Shown here piece after piece: positions 43,864 through 54,822 of a DNA stretch of 64,000 bases (positions are counted from its first letter, which is position 1; each line of letters starts with the position of its first letter). Under the pieces are notes generated by a model that did not search any database, was not told the DNA's origin, and saw nothing but the letters and a program-made list of their open reading frames with translations. The position numbers and the translations under genes were made by a program. Source of the stretch: Pisolithus tinctorius. Lineage: Eukaryota; Basidiomycota; Agaricomycetes; Boletales; Pisolithaceae. The stretch lies in the NCBI GenBank assembly GCA_024663395.1, contig JANFAH010000019.1, positions 310,001 through 374,000 on the forward strand, in the 5' to 3' direction.

Positions 43864-44595
43864 TCAGTGGGAGGTAGGAGGTGCCACGAGGCTAGCCAGT
43901 GGATGGAGAAGCGCTGAGAGGTTAATGAGGTGGCGGATGTTTGCAATACAATCCTTTCTCCTCCTCAGGTCAACAGTGACTATATCCTCGAGTCCTGGCT
44001 TCTCTTCGTTGCTTTTAGGTGCAGTGATGGCTGCGAGCATCATACAAGAACCATAGCAATAATAGCCTGTGACAGTGGTCAAGTAAGTACATAACTCAAT
44101 GTACATAGAATGCTCACCAAAGATGTAAGGAGCAGGGCAGTACATCCATGTCAATTTGTTGATGAGTTCCTCCCAAGGGTCCTTCATATTGTCAGGACCT
44201 TTTTCTTCTCCCTGAAACAGGCATAAGCCATTGACCATGAAGTTGAAGGTGGGGAAGATCATTTGCATCGGCTCTTCATAGCTGTTATGGATCGTTCGGC
44301 CACTCGGTTCCAGAAGCTCGAGGATATGGTGAATATTTTTGTCCAAAAAGGAAATGAAATCATACTGTGTGAGACTTTCAGGGGCAGGATCCCGAACCGC
44401 AGCGAGGACAAGCACGAGGTCGAAAGGAAATTCACCAAGTGTGAATAATGTGCTGAGATCATCCTGACTACACCAATCCTTGACACTGATGGAAAGGAGA
44501 CCTGCAAAAAGGCACAGTGGGATGGGGATCTTTTCCCCTTCAGCTAGAGGCTTCTGGACCAAGTTTTTAAGCTCTTCAACCGGAGGAACACCCAT
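43864..44595 (-). CDS. Unidentified protein, 243 aa
   Basis: A single open frame from MGVPPVEELKNLVQKPLAEG to LVAPPTSH. It is acidic and neutral with no signal peptide; the segments LPLCLFAGLLSIS-like and TYLTTVTGYYCYGSCMMLAA are hydrophobic but not clearly membrane helices. It starts only 6 bp after the stop of the upstream gene on the same strand, so the two may be one transcript or one mis-split gene. I do not recognise it. Confidence 0.5.
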   Translation of the reverse strand: MGVPPVEELKNLVQKPLAEGEKIPIPLCLFAGLLSISVKDWCSQDDLSTLFTLGEFPFDLVLVLAAVRDPAPESLTQYDFISFLDKNIHHILELLEPSGRTIHNSYEEPMQMIFPTFNFMVNGLCLFQGEEKGPDNMKDPWEELINKLTWMYCPAPYIFGEHSMYIELCTYLTTVTGYYCYGSCMMLAAITAPKSNEEKPGLEDIVTVDLRRRKDCIANIRHLINLSALLHPLASLVAPPTSH

Positions 44596-44601
44596 GGTGG
44601 G

Positions 44602-45182
44602 TCAATTGATCATCCAAGTCTTGACGAAATCGACGTCGTTGACTACATGACACAAGGAAAAATACTGCGGTTCGGCAGGGTTACATGGGACATTGACTTA
44701 CGCTGGAGTCGCTTCTCCGACAAACTGAAAAAAACGAGAACTTGCAACAGGCGAAAGTCTGCCTGGAGCTCCGATAATGGGACGCTGGGACTCAGGCGAT
44801 AAACCTTGTTGAGGAAAAATTGCTTGTCTATCTTGCCAAGTACGTCCTTAATATCCTGATGCGACTTGCAATCCCAACCAGGGATGGGATTCAACAGCTG
44901 AATAAAGTGAGACGTGGGAGGCACCAGAAGTGCAGGTTTACGTACCTTATAGGCCATAATTTCGACCTGCCAAGGTGAATCCAAGCGTTGAGTGACAGCC
45001 GCAAAAGCATGATCAAGGAGTACCCCAACATTGGCGGTGTCCGTGAGGTGGTCTGTTAGTTGAATCCGACGGATCTCGTATGTGTCATGTGTTGTCTGCT
45101 GAATTAACAGGTAGGCGAATTGGGGCATGGTGTTCAGCACTTGGCGGTAGTCTAGAGCAAGGGCGGTGGGTGTGGCTCCCAT
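44602..45182 (-). CDS. Unidentified protein, 173 aa, one intron
   Basis: Starts MGATPTALALDYRQVLNTM at 45182. Exon 1 ends at 44702, followed by a consensus intron (GTAAGT...ATGTAG, 44701-44643). Exon 2 (44642-44602) reads LNDVDFVKTWMIN and stops. Total 522 nt, in frame. It is mostly polar with no domain recognised. It shares a PPTSH tetra/pentapeptide with the next gene downstream, which may be chance. Confidence 0.5.
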
Positions 45183-45510
45183 TGAGGTGGAGGGGTTTGG
45201 CCCCTAATCTCGCTCCTAATAAACGCCGGTGAGAACATGCATGATCCTATGTAATTACGGCCTGTTAGGGCAAGCCCATGCGTATTGAACAAGCTGAGAC
45301 CAAAGCCAATCTTCGCACTGTCCTTGCAAATACTGTTGGCTACACGTCATATCTGAGACTCATCCACATACCTGTAGCATTTATTGCCAAACAAATTTGC
45401 GACTACATGTGGATTGTGATTCCAAAGTATGCACCTCGAGGCGTGCAGCTCGGGTAGTTGCCTGCCCACATCATGACGAAGACAGCTGTAAATGTCATAA
45501 CGCTGACTAC
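45183..45510. other. Intergenic
   Basis: Promoter region of the leftward gene at 45182 and 3' flank of the TPR-HET gene. No motif stood out. Confidence 0.4.
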
Positions 45511-47793
45511 CTACACAATCTCCAATGTCCTAACATCGCTTTGCAAGATACTGGTCGAGTCTAAAGGCTGGGCGATGATGGGGGTAGAAGATGCAATCCT
45601 TTTGTACTCGTTGTGGGGTAGTTCAATCAATAAAAGAGCGGTAAACGGCCTCCCCAATGTGAGCAGTAGCTGCTCTTCAGGTGTACCGTATATCAACTCG
45701 GTGGGTGGATCAAGCAGCTTCGAGTGCCAAGGGCGTACAAGTAACAGAGTACTTTGCGAAACCACCTCGTCTTCTAGCTCACTTGGCAGTGTAGCCTCAA
45801 GTGGTCTCAGACCGGATGCCCGGATTTTGTAACCATAACTCCGTCCAGACCTTCTCCGCCGAACCGCTGTGACAGCGTAAGCGATACATGACAGTGTAAG
45901 GCGGCGACTGAGAAATCGCGGAAGGGGTGAATTAGCGAGTGAGCGGTACAGCATCTGTAGTGCTGTGGACGACAACGACACGGACTCCTCGCGCGTCCTC
46001 GATGGAAGCCTTGTCGTCGTATCTTCTTCTGCATCAAGTTGGAGCGGAGACAACGGCGGCTTTTGGTACGAAGTTATGTGGGCAGGAAAACAACTATTAA
46101 ACGGCGATGCCCTTCCTGTCCAATCCAGGATTGAGATGTCACCAGACTGCCCTATGACTTCGACCAGGAGACGGCCAAGTGCATTCTCAGCAGATTCACC
46201 ATATAGAATGGGCAGGTGGATATTAAAGACCCCAAAAAGTGAATAGGCGATATCCTCAGGCCGGGTGGTACGACGCAACGATGCCCACTGCAGCCTTGAT
46301 CGCGCGTCATTCATACCTGGAGAAAAGTTAGTGAGAAACCGGGACTCTATTCCAGTTGCCCCCTCCAGCTCTTCCAGCACAGCGGCATCAGCTTTATGGT
46401 TTGAAGACGCGAGGTTCTTGTAAAGCGACCAGTTTCGGGTATAGAAAAGTATACGTCGGGGAGCCAGTAGTTCTTGGAGAGTCCATCCACGCCTGAACCA
46501 TTCGCTGCTCCCAAATGATCCAGTATTGGGAACGTCAGAAAGGTAGACAATGGCCAGGGCAGAGCGTCGATACCACGCAAACATTGATCCTATCGCTTCT
46601 TGCAACTCGGCGCTGCTGCCTTTGTCTATGCAGCACGTGTCACTCCATGCCCACAAGTAACCCTGTTCGCAAGCAACAGCACAGAAGGCCTGGAGCTTTC
46701 CCAAGCCGTCCTTGGCTGACATACTATATACATTCTTGTCCTCGATGTCGCGCAGTAATGGCTCGCCTTCCCCCCAGCGGTGAGAAAGCGTGACGAACCG
46801 AAAGTATTTCGAGACTTCAGCACGGATGAGTTTCATCTGTTGACTCGGATCGCACGTTGCGCACGAAGACAGTAGTTGATCGTACTCTTGACTGCGCATA
46901 AAGTGCGATATCTGTGCGTCTCGGTTGCATAGGAAGCCAGTAACTGTGTGTAGCAGCCTAGGCGGTATGGCTTTGAGTTTTTCAAATGCAACATCACGAA
47001 TGACTTGCTTAATGTCGAAGTTGGCAGCGGGTGATGAATTGGAGGGCAGCATAGTGACCTGTGACCTGGTCTTCATTTGGAGGTAGGCTATAAGGCAGCG
47101 CCGATATTCTTCGTAGTAAGGATCTCCGGATGTGAGTAGCTGCAGCGCTTCTTGCTCACATGCAATAGCCTCGTCCAGATCAGTTTCGCCACGATCAGGG
47201 TGCCCAGATGGACGGAGCACTGCTGTTGCATGGCCAAGCATCGCAGATTCTATCTTATATCTATCTGAGAAACAGCGAGCGAGGTTATGGAGTGACGAAG
47301 GCCGTTGATTATGTCCATGGGGATATACTTCCAAAGCTGCACAGTACAGCTGAATCTCTTCATCCAGGTCACGCGAATTAGCCTGCTTCTGGAACCTCTT
47401 TCTGAGGAAGTGAGCGAGACTGTAGCAAGATATGCCACGACCGGGATGTCCAGGCGAACAGAGCTCTAGTGCTTCACGTCCAAGGGTGATGGCTTCTTCT
47501 AAGTCGTCGACTGCCCCCAGCTTGTCATATCTCTTCGAAAGACAGTACGCAACATTGCTGAGTGACCAAGCCCGTTCGTCGTTCCCAACTGGTCTGAGTT
47601 CCAAAGCAGCTCTGTGCAAAGTGATTGCCTCGTTCAAGTCGTCGATTTCCCGACCTTTTTTATATCTCTCGGAGAGGGCCCATGCCAGTGCGAAGAGGGC
47701 AATATCCCGACCACAATGCCCTGGAGGATGATGTCTCAACTCGGCTCGCTTGCGGGAAACATTATCTGTGGGTTCCATCGAATGCCGGTACAC
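45511..47793 (-). CDS. TPR-HET protein (heterokaryon-incompatibility domain)
   Basis: 760 aa, intronless. Residues about 20-230 hold four or five tetratricopeptide-like repeats of the fungal 42-residue type (DDLNEAITLHRAALELRP, DDLEEAITLGREALEL, LDEEIQLYCAALEV, TDLDEAIACEQEALQLL). A HET domain spans about 340-530, with the three classic blocks: YFRFVTLSHRWGEGEPL, LWAWSDTCCIDKGSSAELQ with AIGSMFAWYRRSALAIVYL, and SEWFRRGWTLQELLAPR. PEDIAYSLFGVFNIHLPILY follows. Start alternatives are 47793 and the Met five codons later. HET proteins mediate cell death when unlike individuals fuse; TPR would be the sensing or oligomerisation part. The gene lies about 4 kb from the receptor cluster and could contribute to mate or self recognition, but that is inference. 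Confidence 0.9.
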   Translation of the reverse strand: MYRHSMEPTDNVSRKRAELRHHPPGHCGRDIALFALAWALSERYKKGREIDDLNEAITLHRAALELRPVGNDERAWSLSNVAYCLSKRYDKLGAVDDLEEAITLGREALELCSPGHPGRGISCYSLAHFLRKRFQKQANSRDLDEEIQLYCAALEVYPHGHNQRPSSLHNLARCFSDRYKIESAMLGHATAVLRPSGHPDRGETDLDEAIACEQEALQLLTSGDPYYEEYRRCLIAYLQMKTRSQVTMLPSNSSPAANFDIKQVIRDVAFEKLKAIPPRLLHTVTGFLCNRDAQISHFMRSQEYDQLLSSCATCDPSQQMKLIRAEVSKYFRFVTLSHRWGEGEPLLRDIEDKNVYSMSAKDGLGKLQAFCAVACEQGYLWAWSDTCCIDKGSSAELQEAIGSMFAWYRRSALAIVYLSDVPNTGSFGSSEWFRRGWTLQELLAPRRILFYTRNWSLYKNLASSNHKADAAVLEELEGATGIESRFLTNFSPGMNDARSRLQWASLRRTTRPEDIAYSLFGVFNIHLPILYGESAENALGRLLVEVIGQSGDISILDWTGRASPFNSCFPAHITSYQKPPLSPLQLDAEEDTTTRLPSRTREESVSLSSTALQMLYRSLANSPLPRFLSRRLTLSCIAYAVTAVRRRRSGRSYGYKIRASGLRPLEATLPSELEDEVVSQSTLLLVRPWHSKLLDPPTELIYGTPEEQLLLTLGRPFTALLLIELPHNEYKRIASSTPIIAQPLDSTSILQSDVRTLEIV

Positions 47794-49938
47794 TGAGAGG
47801 ATATACGCAGAACGCTACCCAAATCAGCAAGGCAAACTAAAACGGCATGAACGAACCCACGGTTAAAGGCAGAGTATAAAGGAGGCAATCTTGGGTGTCG
47901 GTGAGAACACAGCGTAGACAACACTATATGGGAGGTCAATGCATGTAACGTAACAACGGACCGATAGTAACTTCACCGATGGACGCGAAAAGTGCTGATT
48001 GGCTGCGGAAGCGAGAGGGGGGTTCGACTGTGCTCCTAGTTAAGCAAGTTGTGCGGATTGGAGATGGGGATGGGCTTACTAGTAGCCCAACGATTAGTGG
48101 ACGCTTCGGAGGGGGAGAGGGCGGGGGGCTAGGTACGGGCGCACGAGTCACGTCTTGACCCTGAGCACGCCACAGATAATGTCCAGAACCCACAGGTGCT
48201 ACCATGACAACCAATATAACTTCGTGTCATCATGATCTGTCGCTGATTTCGTCGTGGCAGAACTCTTGTTCGTGAACTTCAAAGCTGCGGAACAGTTGCT
48301 CCTCCTTTGCACGAAGCACCCTTGTTCAGCATCTCCATTGTACTGCTCATACGATCCACGTGCCACCCCGTCGAATTGATCGAGTCCACAGGTCTTCACA
48401 ACCTGCTTCGTGCGTATGAAATGAGGGGGAAACGGGTCTCCCAGGTTGCGCTCAGACCTGCTCTGTATGACGTCGCAGTTCTATCCCTGAAGATGCTTCT
48501 ATGACAGTTCCAAACTCGCGCCATGTGCATATCTCTTGAACGCGAACGTGAATTCTAAACATATTCCTAACGTTGCTCACCGGGCGCATCTCAAGGACTT
48601 GGAAGCATGCGTATGTGTGGCATATGCAGAAACGGGCATGACAGAGTGAACACCAAGCGCTGCACACAGCTAGATATGATCGGAAGATCATTAGGCGTGC
48701 CGCAATTGCTTAGAGTGGTATACATACCTGTTACATTACTTGCTGTGCTCACCCAGTGCCATTGAAAATGTAAAAGCCCGGCTCTCTCCTCCTGCCCTGC
48801 GATGGTGCGCCGTTGTTCAGAGGCCACTTTGTGAGGTACTCGATTCACCAGACATGTTCTCCTGCAAATGGGAAGGGAAAGTAAGTGGTATAGAAATACG
48901 TGATGCATAGAGACACTGACAGCATCCTCGCCAGTTGAACCTGCTATGTACGAACTTCGGGAATAAACAGACGATTGGATAGAAACGACGCGGATGCCCT
49001 CCCCTATGTTTCGAGTGCTGCAAAGAGAGGTTGTAGGGTTCGAGCATTGTCGGGGAGGGGGTAGATTGATTCTGTCGGGGAGGCAGTGACAAAGCACCAG
49101 TCGGCGAAAAGTTTCGTCAGAAGTCGAGTCTTTTCGGTGTTTCTGTTTGCTAGTGCCCTCTGCAAACAGCAGATCCAAGATGATCTGTGTACAGGACTCG
49201 ATCTCTTCGCCCCACGAGATAGACGCTACATGATGCATAGCATTCGTGCTGGAGGTTATGATCGGGGTATATACTTCTGCGACTGGGGAAGGTCCCTCAG
49301 ATGATCTGTCCCAAAAGTGTACGCAGTGCCAAGGTTCCAGATGCGAGAGGCCATGCGAGCGGTGTTACGATGGTGGGAAGATGGAGGTCTACTTGTTGAT
49401 GCTTTGATAGCTAACAGGTTCGATGGTGATTTAGACTACCCCATTCGTTAGATACCTGAGCTGTCAGGACTTGCAAAAACGGACAAGAGTTCCACCCACA
49501 CATTTCCCAACGAGACCGTCCACCACATCCTTCATCTCGTCTTCAATGCTTCGGACACAGTGCACGATTGTTCAACCTCATATGTTCTTACCAGGGCTTC
49601 GATTGGTTTCCGAAAACATGTTGTGCCCGCAGCGAGTCTGAGATCTGAGACGTCTATAAGCAACGCAGCTGTAGTGGCGGTGCGAACTAGTTATTCACTT
49701 GCGACGGTATGACACTAGGAGCGTTCTTAAGAGCTACGACTAAATAACGAATGGTCTTATACACAATCGCCCGCTCTTCTGGTCTTGCTGTTCATGCGAA
49801 TCGTGGTATGATATATGATGGGTGGTGTAGTCCGATACAAGAGATACGAGGTTCTGTCGGGTTGTCGCTTGCTGTGCAGGGAGGAAAGGGAGAGGGCGCA
49901 CGTGATTAACTGCGCTCCCTTGGCTTATTAGCACCACG
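47794..49938. other. Intergenic, with a possible small cysteine-rich/F-box-like remnant
   Basis: No confident gene. On the plus strand about 49305-49400 reads KCTQCQGSRCERPCERCYDGG, a cysteine-rich patch. About 49490-49680 reads FPNETVHHILHLVF, reminiscent of an F-box helix. Frames differ and no splice path was found. A minus-strand 215-codon frame (48591-49238) has no recognisable domain. Confidence 0.35.
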
Positions 49939-50811
49939 ATGGTCCTCATCGACGAGAAGACCGTCCCACCCCCGCCCTACTACGCGTCGCCCTCGTCTGG
50001 CCCGCCTCCGTTCCCGACGGGCCGGGTGAGCAGACAGAGCCTCGGCAGTCTGCCTCCGAATGTACTCCTCCAGATCATCTACATGACATTCCCACACACA
50101 CCCAACTCCGAGAAACAGCGCAAGACACTGTACTGGCTGGCGTATCACCTCAGACTCGTCAACCATGCTTTCTACATCGGTATGACTACATTCTGCCTAG
50201 CTTTCCATTCACTGATTGCGGGTCAATGTATAGCGTGTATGCACATCCTCAGATCCACATACCTCCCAGCCTATTCCTCTCTCGTTCGCCCTCCTTACTC
50301 CTCAGATCCATTCCCCATGTCATCCGCTACCACTTCCTCTGCCCCACTCGACACCGTCCAGCGCGAGACACGCGTGTTAGATATCTTCATCGCAATCAAG
50401 ACCAAGGAAGACCTCTTCACGGATGCGTCCGAGCTCCACCTCGGCAGAGACGAACTCTTCAAGGATTTATTCGACCTTATGCAGCCTCGCAGCCGTCTCG
50501 AGGACCTCGTCCGCCACTATGGCATGCGCGAAGGCGTCGTACACATCACCTCCACGAGTGCAATCGGCTCTTCTTCAAATACCTCTCTCAACAGCATGAG
50601 TAACGGATCTCGCAGGACACAGCAGAATCGGACATCCATCCCGTTTTCTGCTCTCTCCGTCGCCTTTTCTCCAAGAAAGGTAGGGCTGACGTTGACGTCA
50701 TCCGGGAGGAAACGGACCATCCTAGAAGTTCCGCGAGTTCCAAACGAGAAACTGGAAGCTGTCGCGAAGAAACTGGTAAAGCAGCTCAAGGCTTGGCTCA
50801 GCAGCTTCTAG
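49939..50811 (+). CDS. Conserved hypothetical Agaricomycete protein, 272 aa
   Basis: Two exons, 49939-50179 and 50234-50811, joined by a 54-nt intron (GTATGA...GTATAG). The join restores VNHAFYI-A-CMHILRSTYLPAY. It has a Pro/Tyr-rich N terminus (PPPPYYASPSSGPPP), then a helical LPPNVLLQIIYMTFP F-box-like stretch, QRETRVLDIFIAIKTKEDLF, ELHLGRDELFKDLFDLMQPR and a basic C-terminal helix. The family is recurrent in mushroom genomes as a single-copy hypothetical. The LPPxxLLxII helix suggests but does not prove an F-box. It marks the left, non-mating flank of the receptor cluster. Confidence 0.8.
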   Translation: MVLIDEKTVPPPPYYASPSSGPPPFPTGRVSRQSLGSLPPNVLLQIIYMTFPHTPNSEKQRKTLYWLAYHLRLVNHAFYIGMTTFCLAFHSLIAGQCIACMHILRSTYLPAYSSLVRPPYSSDPFPMSSATTSSAPLDTVQRETRVLDIFIAIKTKEDLFTDASELHLGRDELFKDLFDLMQPRSRLEDLVRHYGMREGVVHITSTSAIGSSSNTSLNSMSNGSRRTQQNRTSIPFSALSVAFSPRKVGLTLTSSGRKRTILEVPRVPNEKLEAVAKKLVKQLKAWLSSF

Positions 50812-51737
50812 TAGTTACTGCGGTGCGTGTGCTAACTCACTCTCGATCGTGGGTTACCACAACCGACCTCTCTACAGCACCGTTGTTTCGACTTTATATA
50901 CGTACACTTCTATATAGGTATTCGGACGCTCGTTTGACATCGTATCGGCCTTGTAACTTTTCTGGTATGTACCCGTATTTCCTGTAATGTCTTTCATCAG
51001 TTTGTATCTTGCCGTGGGCTACTTTGTATGGAATGGATTCCTCTCACCAATTACCGTTCGCGATGTTCCTGGCGACGAACTGCGGATTCGTTGCAATGCA
51101 TCAGCATACAGGTAGGTACCATTGTCAGGGGTTAGATCCAAGTACAAAGTGCTCGCCTCCTGGCCTCAGGTGTACCTTTTAAGAATGAAATGGAATGCAC
51201 TCCTCAATGGAAAAGATCGCAGAACTAATCAGAAATGAACGATCTTATCTTTCGCATTTACCGCTGGTCATTGCCTCGGATCACGCGGTCCTCCATCCTC
51301 GTCCGTTCTGCACGTGCGCCACTTACATAGAAATCACCCGTTTACATTACATAATTCACCCGAGCAGCCACCAGGTCGATAAGTCCCATTTAACACCAAA
51401 CTCTATCCGCGACATCTCCTAGCTAGATAAGGCTACAGTTGTAGTAAGTATTCAAATGAAGAAAACGAGATGAGAAAAAAGTGGGGGGAAAAACCCCAAA
51501 ATATACATAGCGATAGTGATACGTCGTCGCTGTCGGGTCCTGGAAGAATTGGGTATCCACTATGGAGAGGAGGGAGACGGAGTAGGTAAGGAGTGATGAG
51601 TGGGTGTGATCTATCAATACAGTTCAAAAAAAAACATGAGCTAGTCAACGGTATGAAACCAAAAAGAAATTTTTTGGGGGGATGATGTTAGATGATGTTT
51701 CATGAGCAGTTAGAGGGGGAATAAATGAAAAGCGGAG
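50812..51737. other. Intergenic left border of the mating locus
   Basis: Scanned on both strands for CaaX-ending short frames. The only hit was a 64-codon minus frame ending CSLI (51423-51617), which lacks other precursor features. Nothing else was seen. Confidence 0.45.
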
Positions 51738-53429
51738 TTAGACATCCAATGAAGCTCGCAGCGACGAGGGAGCGTCGGGAATATGTCTAGGCGGCGCATC
51801 CAAATCGAGAATTGACTGAGGAAACGATGGCAGCGTGATATCATTGAAATCCGCAGGAACGTCTGCTGTACCAAGAGCAGCAGCAGCAGTAGTGGGGGGA
51901 AGCGACTCCTTTGAGATCGATCCCCCCGACGTTGTCGCAGAATAAGGTGGCTTCTTGTCGTCAGAGCTCCTCATCGTGTTCCCATAATCGCCGATAGAGA
52001 GGTTGGTAGAGAAGGAAGCCAAAGAATCCCGTTTGGTATCGGTGCGCTGAGTAATGAAAACGGGCATCCCCGAACGTCCATTGTACGACATGTCTTGCTT
52101 CGATCTGACGTGGAAAAAAAAAAAAAAAGCAAAAAAATATGTAAGACGCCAACGTCACATTTAAAAACTGATTCAATCGAAATGAAAACGTACCCAGTTC
52201 CCCAAGTACCGCTGGATAGCATGCCAGTCGAGATCCCGACCTTCTTCGCGATCGAGGTATACGCAAGTCGATAATTCCTCCTCGCCTCATCCGCAAACCC
52301 GAAGAAGCCGAAAAAGACGAACGCACAAGCAACGTACAACCATCGACTCATTTGAAGAGATACAGCCATCGATGACTCTGCTTGCCAGACAACAGACGGA
52401 TATTGAGCTACGCGAGAAAAGTCGTAGTGCGTGTTCGCCCAACTGATCCATGGCTGGATGGGTTCGACTGTCACGTTGAGGTAGATGGTGTAGGCACCGA
52501 TGGGGATCGTGCCGAGAACTTCGATCCCTGCAAGACCCATGAGACGGAAGTATCGGCTAGAGCTCATGTTCCGGTTTGCAGATAAAAGTTCCTTGAATTG
52601 GGCTCTGCGAAGAGCCAGCTCTCGAATGGTACATACTATAAATGGTGTCCGTGAGTTGCCTGCGACGGAACGCCATACTACAATGGCTACAAGAAAAGAA
52701 AAAAAACGTACTGCAGTAGACAGCGGATACGACGCCGATAGCGACGGGCCAGCAAAAGACGAGTGCATATGCCGGAGGTGTATTATACGTAGTCGGATAG
52801 CATCCGATTTCCTCGAATATGTTGAATCGGTGACCCTGAACGATGTAATCTACACGCCATCATCAGCCTTCCTGCGATGTCTCTTGTCACAGGCAAACAA
52901 CTCACGAAGAATCATTTCCAAAATGGGGATACCGAGACCAATAGAAAGGTCCACCAAAACATCGCGCCGTTTCTCTGCGCGAGTCCTGGTCACCGAGTCG
53001 ACCGACACGATATAGTATAGGCGTCGATTAATGCAGAGGGACGCCGCGGGAAGGGCTACTGCACATCCGATCATAAACTTGGAGGCTAATTTAATTTTCC
53101 GTTGAGCCGCGGCCAGACACGGGAGGAAGTGAGAGGACTGACTGATATCGCACCAGACGGGAGCCTTGTCGATAACACTCGAATTCCAAACCACCGAATT
53201 GATGAACTGGATCAGGCACCCTAAGGCTACCCATATCATGTACAGACATGTTCCAGTATTCCAAGCTACAAGCAAGTACACGTGTGAGTCGCAGCAAGAA
53301 AAAAAAAAGAAACGAAAAGAAAAGAAAACGGTGAGAACACGCACCCTCAAGATGCCATGGAAGTGGAATGGTACAAAGTACGAATCCGATGAAAGCGCAC
53401 GCAGAGAAAAACCAATTAGGAGCGCCCAT
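51738..53429 (-). CDS. STE3: STE3-type pheromone receptor 1 (444 aa)
   Basis: This is a seven-helix G-protein-coupled receptor for farnesylated pheromone at the plasma membrane. Six exons on the minus strand: 53429-53345, 53265-53143, 53085-52906, 52849-52712, 52635-52194, 52104-51738. All introns are GT...AG and the sum is 1335 nt in frame. Landmarks: FVLCTIPLPWHLEAWNTGTC (TM1-2), APVWCDI, ALPAASLCINRRLYYI (TM3), EKRRDVLVDLSIGLGIP (TM4), YIVQGHRFNIFEEIGCYP, the long fifth exon with FRLMGLAGIEVL, QPWISWANTHYDFS and ADEARRNYRLAY (TM5-7). A Ser/Pro-rich cytoplasmic tail follows. Exon 5 is exactly 442 nt, as is exon 6 of receptor 3. The first intron, poly-pyrimidine-rich, is absent from receptor 3. 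Confidence 0.95.
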
Positions 53430-54822
53430 TCTTCTTTACAACGCAGTTGCACAGAAAAAAATAGGGGAGGGGGGAGACTAGTTGGAGGATTCGCGCAGAA
53501 AGGCTATACCACCAAGTGTCGTAGCACTAGTGATCCGACTCGAGGGAGGGACAAGAGAGGACAGTTTAGAGCGTCCACAAGCGGGGGGGTGTCGAGAGCT
53601 AAGTACGAGGCACTCGCAGACACGACTGACCATCTAGCTATTAAAGCGTCTAGCTCCACCTTGTGAGCGAATTTGGGCATCCCCTTGTATTATCACGAAG
53701 GTGATGGGACGAAGGGATGAATTTACCATTAGTACGCTGTCCCGCCGCGTCAACTCTGCCCATGATAGTATGACATTTACCTTTTCGATGCACAAGCTGA
53801 CTTCCATATCGGGTAGTTCGCTTGTACACGGAAAAGGCCCTAAAAGCCGCCACTGATTACAGGCGTCAATAAACCTTCCAAGCTTTGGGCTTCCGATATC
53901 GTTCGGTTCCTGCGAAGTCGTGTGATTCGAGAGATGGCACTATCGGTATCCCCGAGGGAAATAGACACTAGTATTGACTGGAAGAGTTGAGCGGAAGGAA
54001 GTGAGAGCGCTTACCCGTTAGTAATATACTTTTTTCCCACACGAATGTTATCCAATCAGAATCGCCACCTGCACGCGCACAAGAATGGATCACCGGACTA
54101 GTCCGCGGAGGCAGATAAGTGGAGGGGAGGGGACGGACTTCGGAAAGACAAGGATGCCTAAGCAACACAGGCCTAGGTGAGTTCCGGGACAGCCGACTGT
54201 TGGATATCACAGGCTTGGGGAAACTAGGATAGCCAAGGAATCATGAGGTTCAGCACTAGTCCTTGTTCCAATAGGGGATGGAACTCCGTACCAGCAGATA
54301 CCGACGAGTGAGAACTTTGCAAATACACAACCCGCCTATGTCTAGCGTTTCCACTCGAATACAATGTTGCCACCGACCAGGTCATTGGTCAGGTGGCATA
54401 TAGTCGTCGTCGTCGTCCGTCGTCTGCAGCGATAGAAACCTTGAGTGCAATGACGCAGAAACCACTGGCAGGTTCGAATGGTGAGAGTTGGAAACAGAAC
54501 GTCGTCTCATGGTTTGTTGGCGCCACTTTATGAAGCTGAGAGGACTCGAGTTGAAGACAATAGGCGTCGCCGTGAACATGCAGACAATAAGACTGATTAC
54601 CATATTTGGTATTGGGTATATGACAATTGACACCCATCAGCGACTGTCAGGCAAATTCGCATCTAGGAACGGGGCAAAACGGATGGCAATTTTGAAAGAG
54701 TAGTATGTACTGCTACACTGAAGACGACGACGACGACGCTAAGGCTACATAGGCAAACGAGCGCAATACAGAAATAAACGTACGTATGTAAAGTGAAGGA
54801 AAACTCGTCCAGGAAGGCAAAC
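53430..54822. other. Intergenic between receptors 1 and 2
   Basis: About 1.4 kb with normal CpG. No CaaX-ending precursor was found on either strand after a manual scan. GTC/GAC triplet runs flank the 3' end of receptor 2 (54405-54420 and 54722-54738). This is the promoter region of receptor 1. Confidence 0.5.

Noticed and set aside
51423..51617. A 64-codon minus-strand frame ending C-S-L-I, considered as a fourth pheromone precursor
   Set aside because: It has no MDxF start, no acidic pro-region or charged processing site, and Ser is a poor first aliphatic position. It is rich in aromatic residues throughout.
54640..54720. A CaaX-like ending C-E-F-A on the minus strand near receptor 2
   Set aside because: The residues are not aliphatic and the upstream frame has no plausible start.
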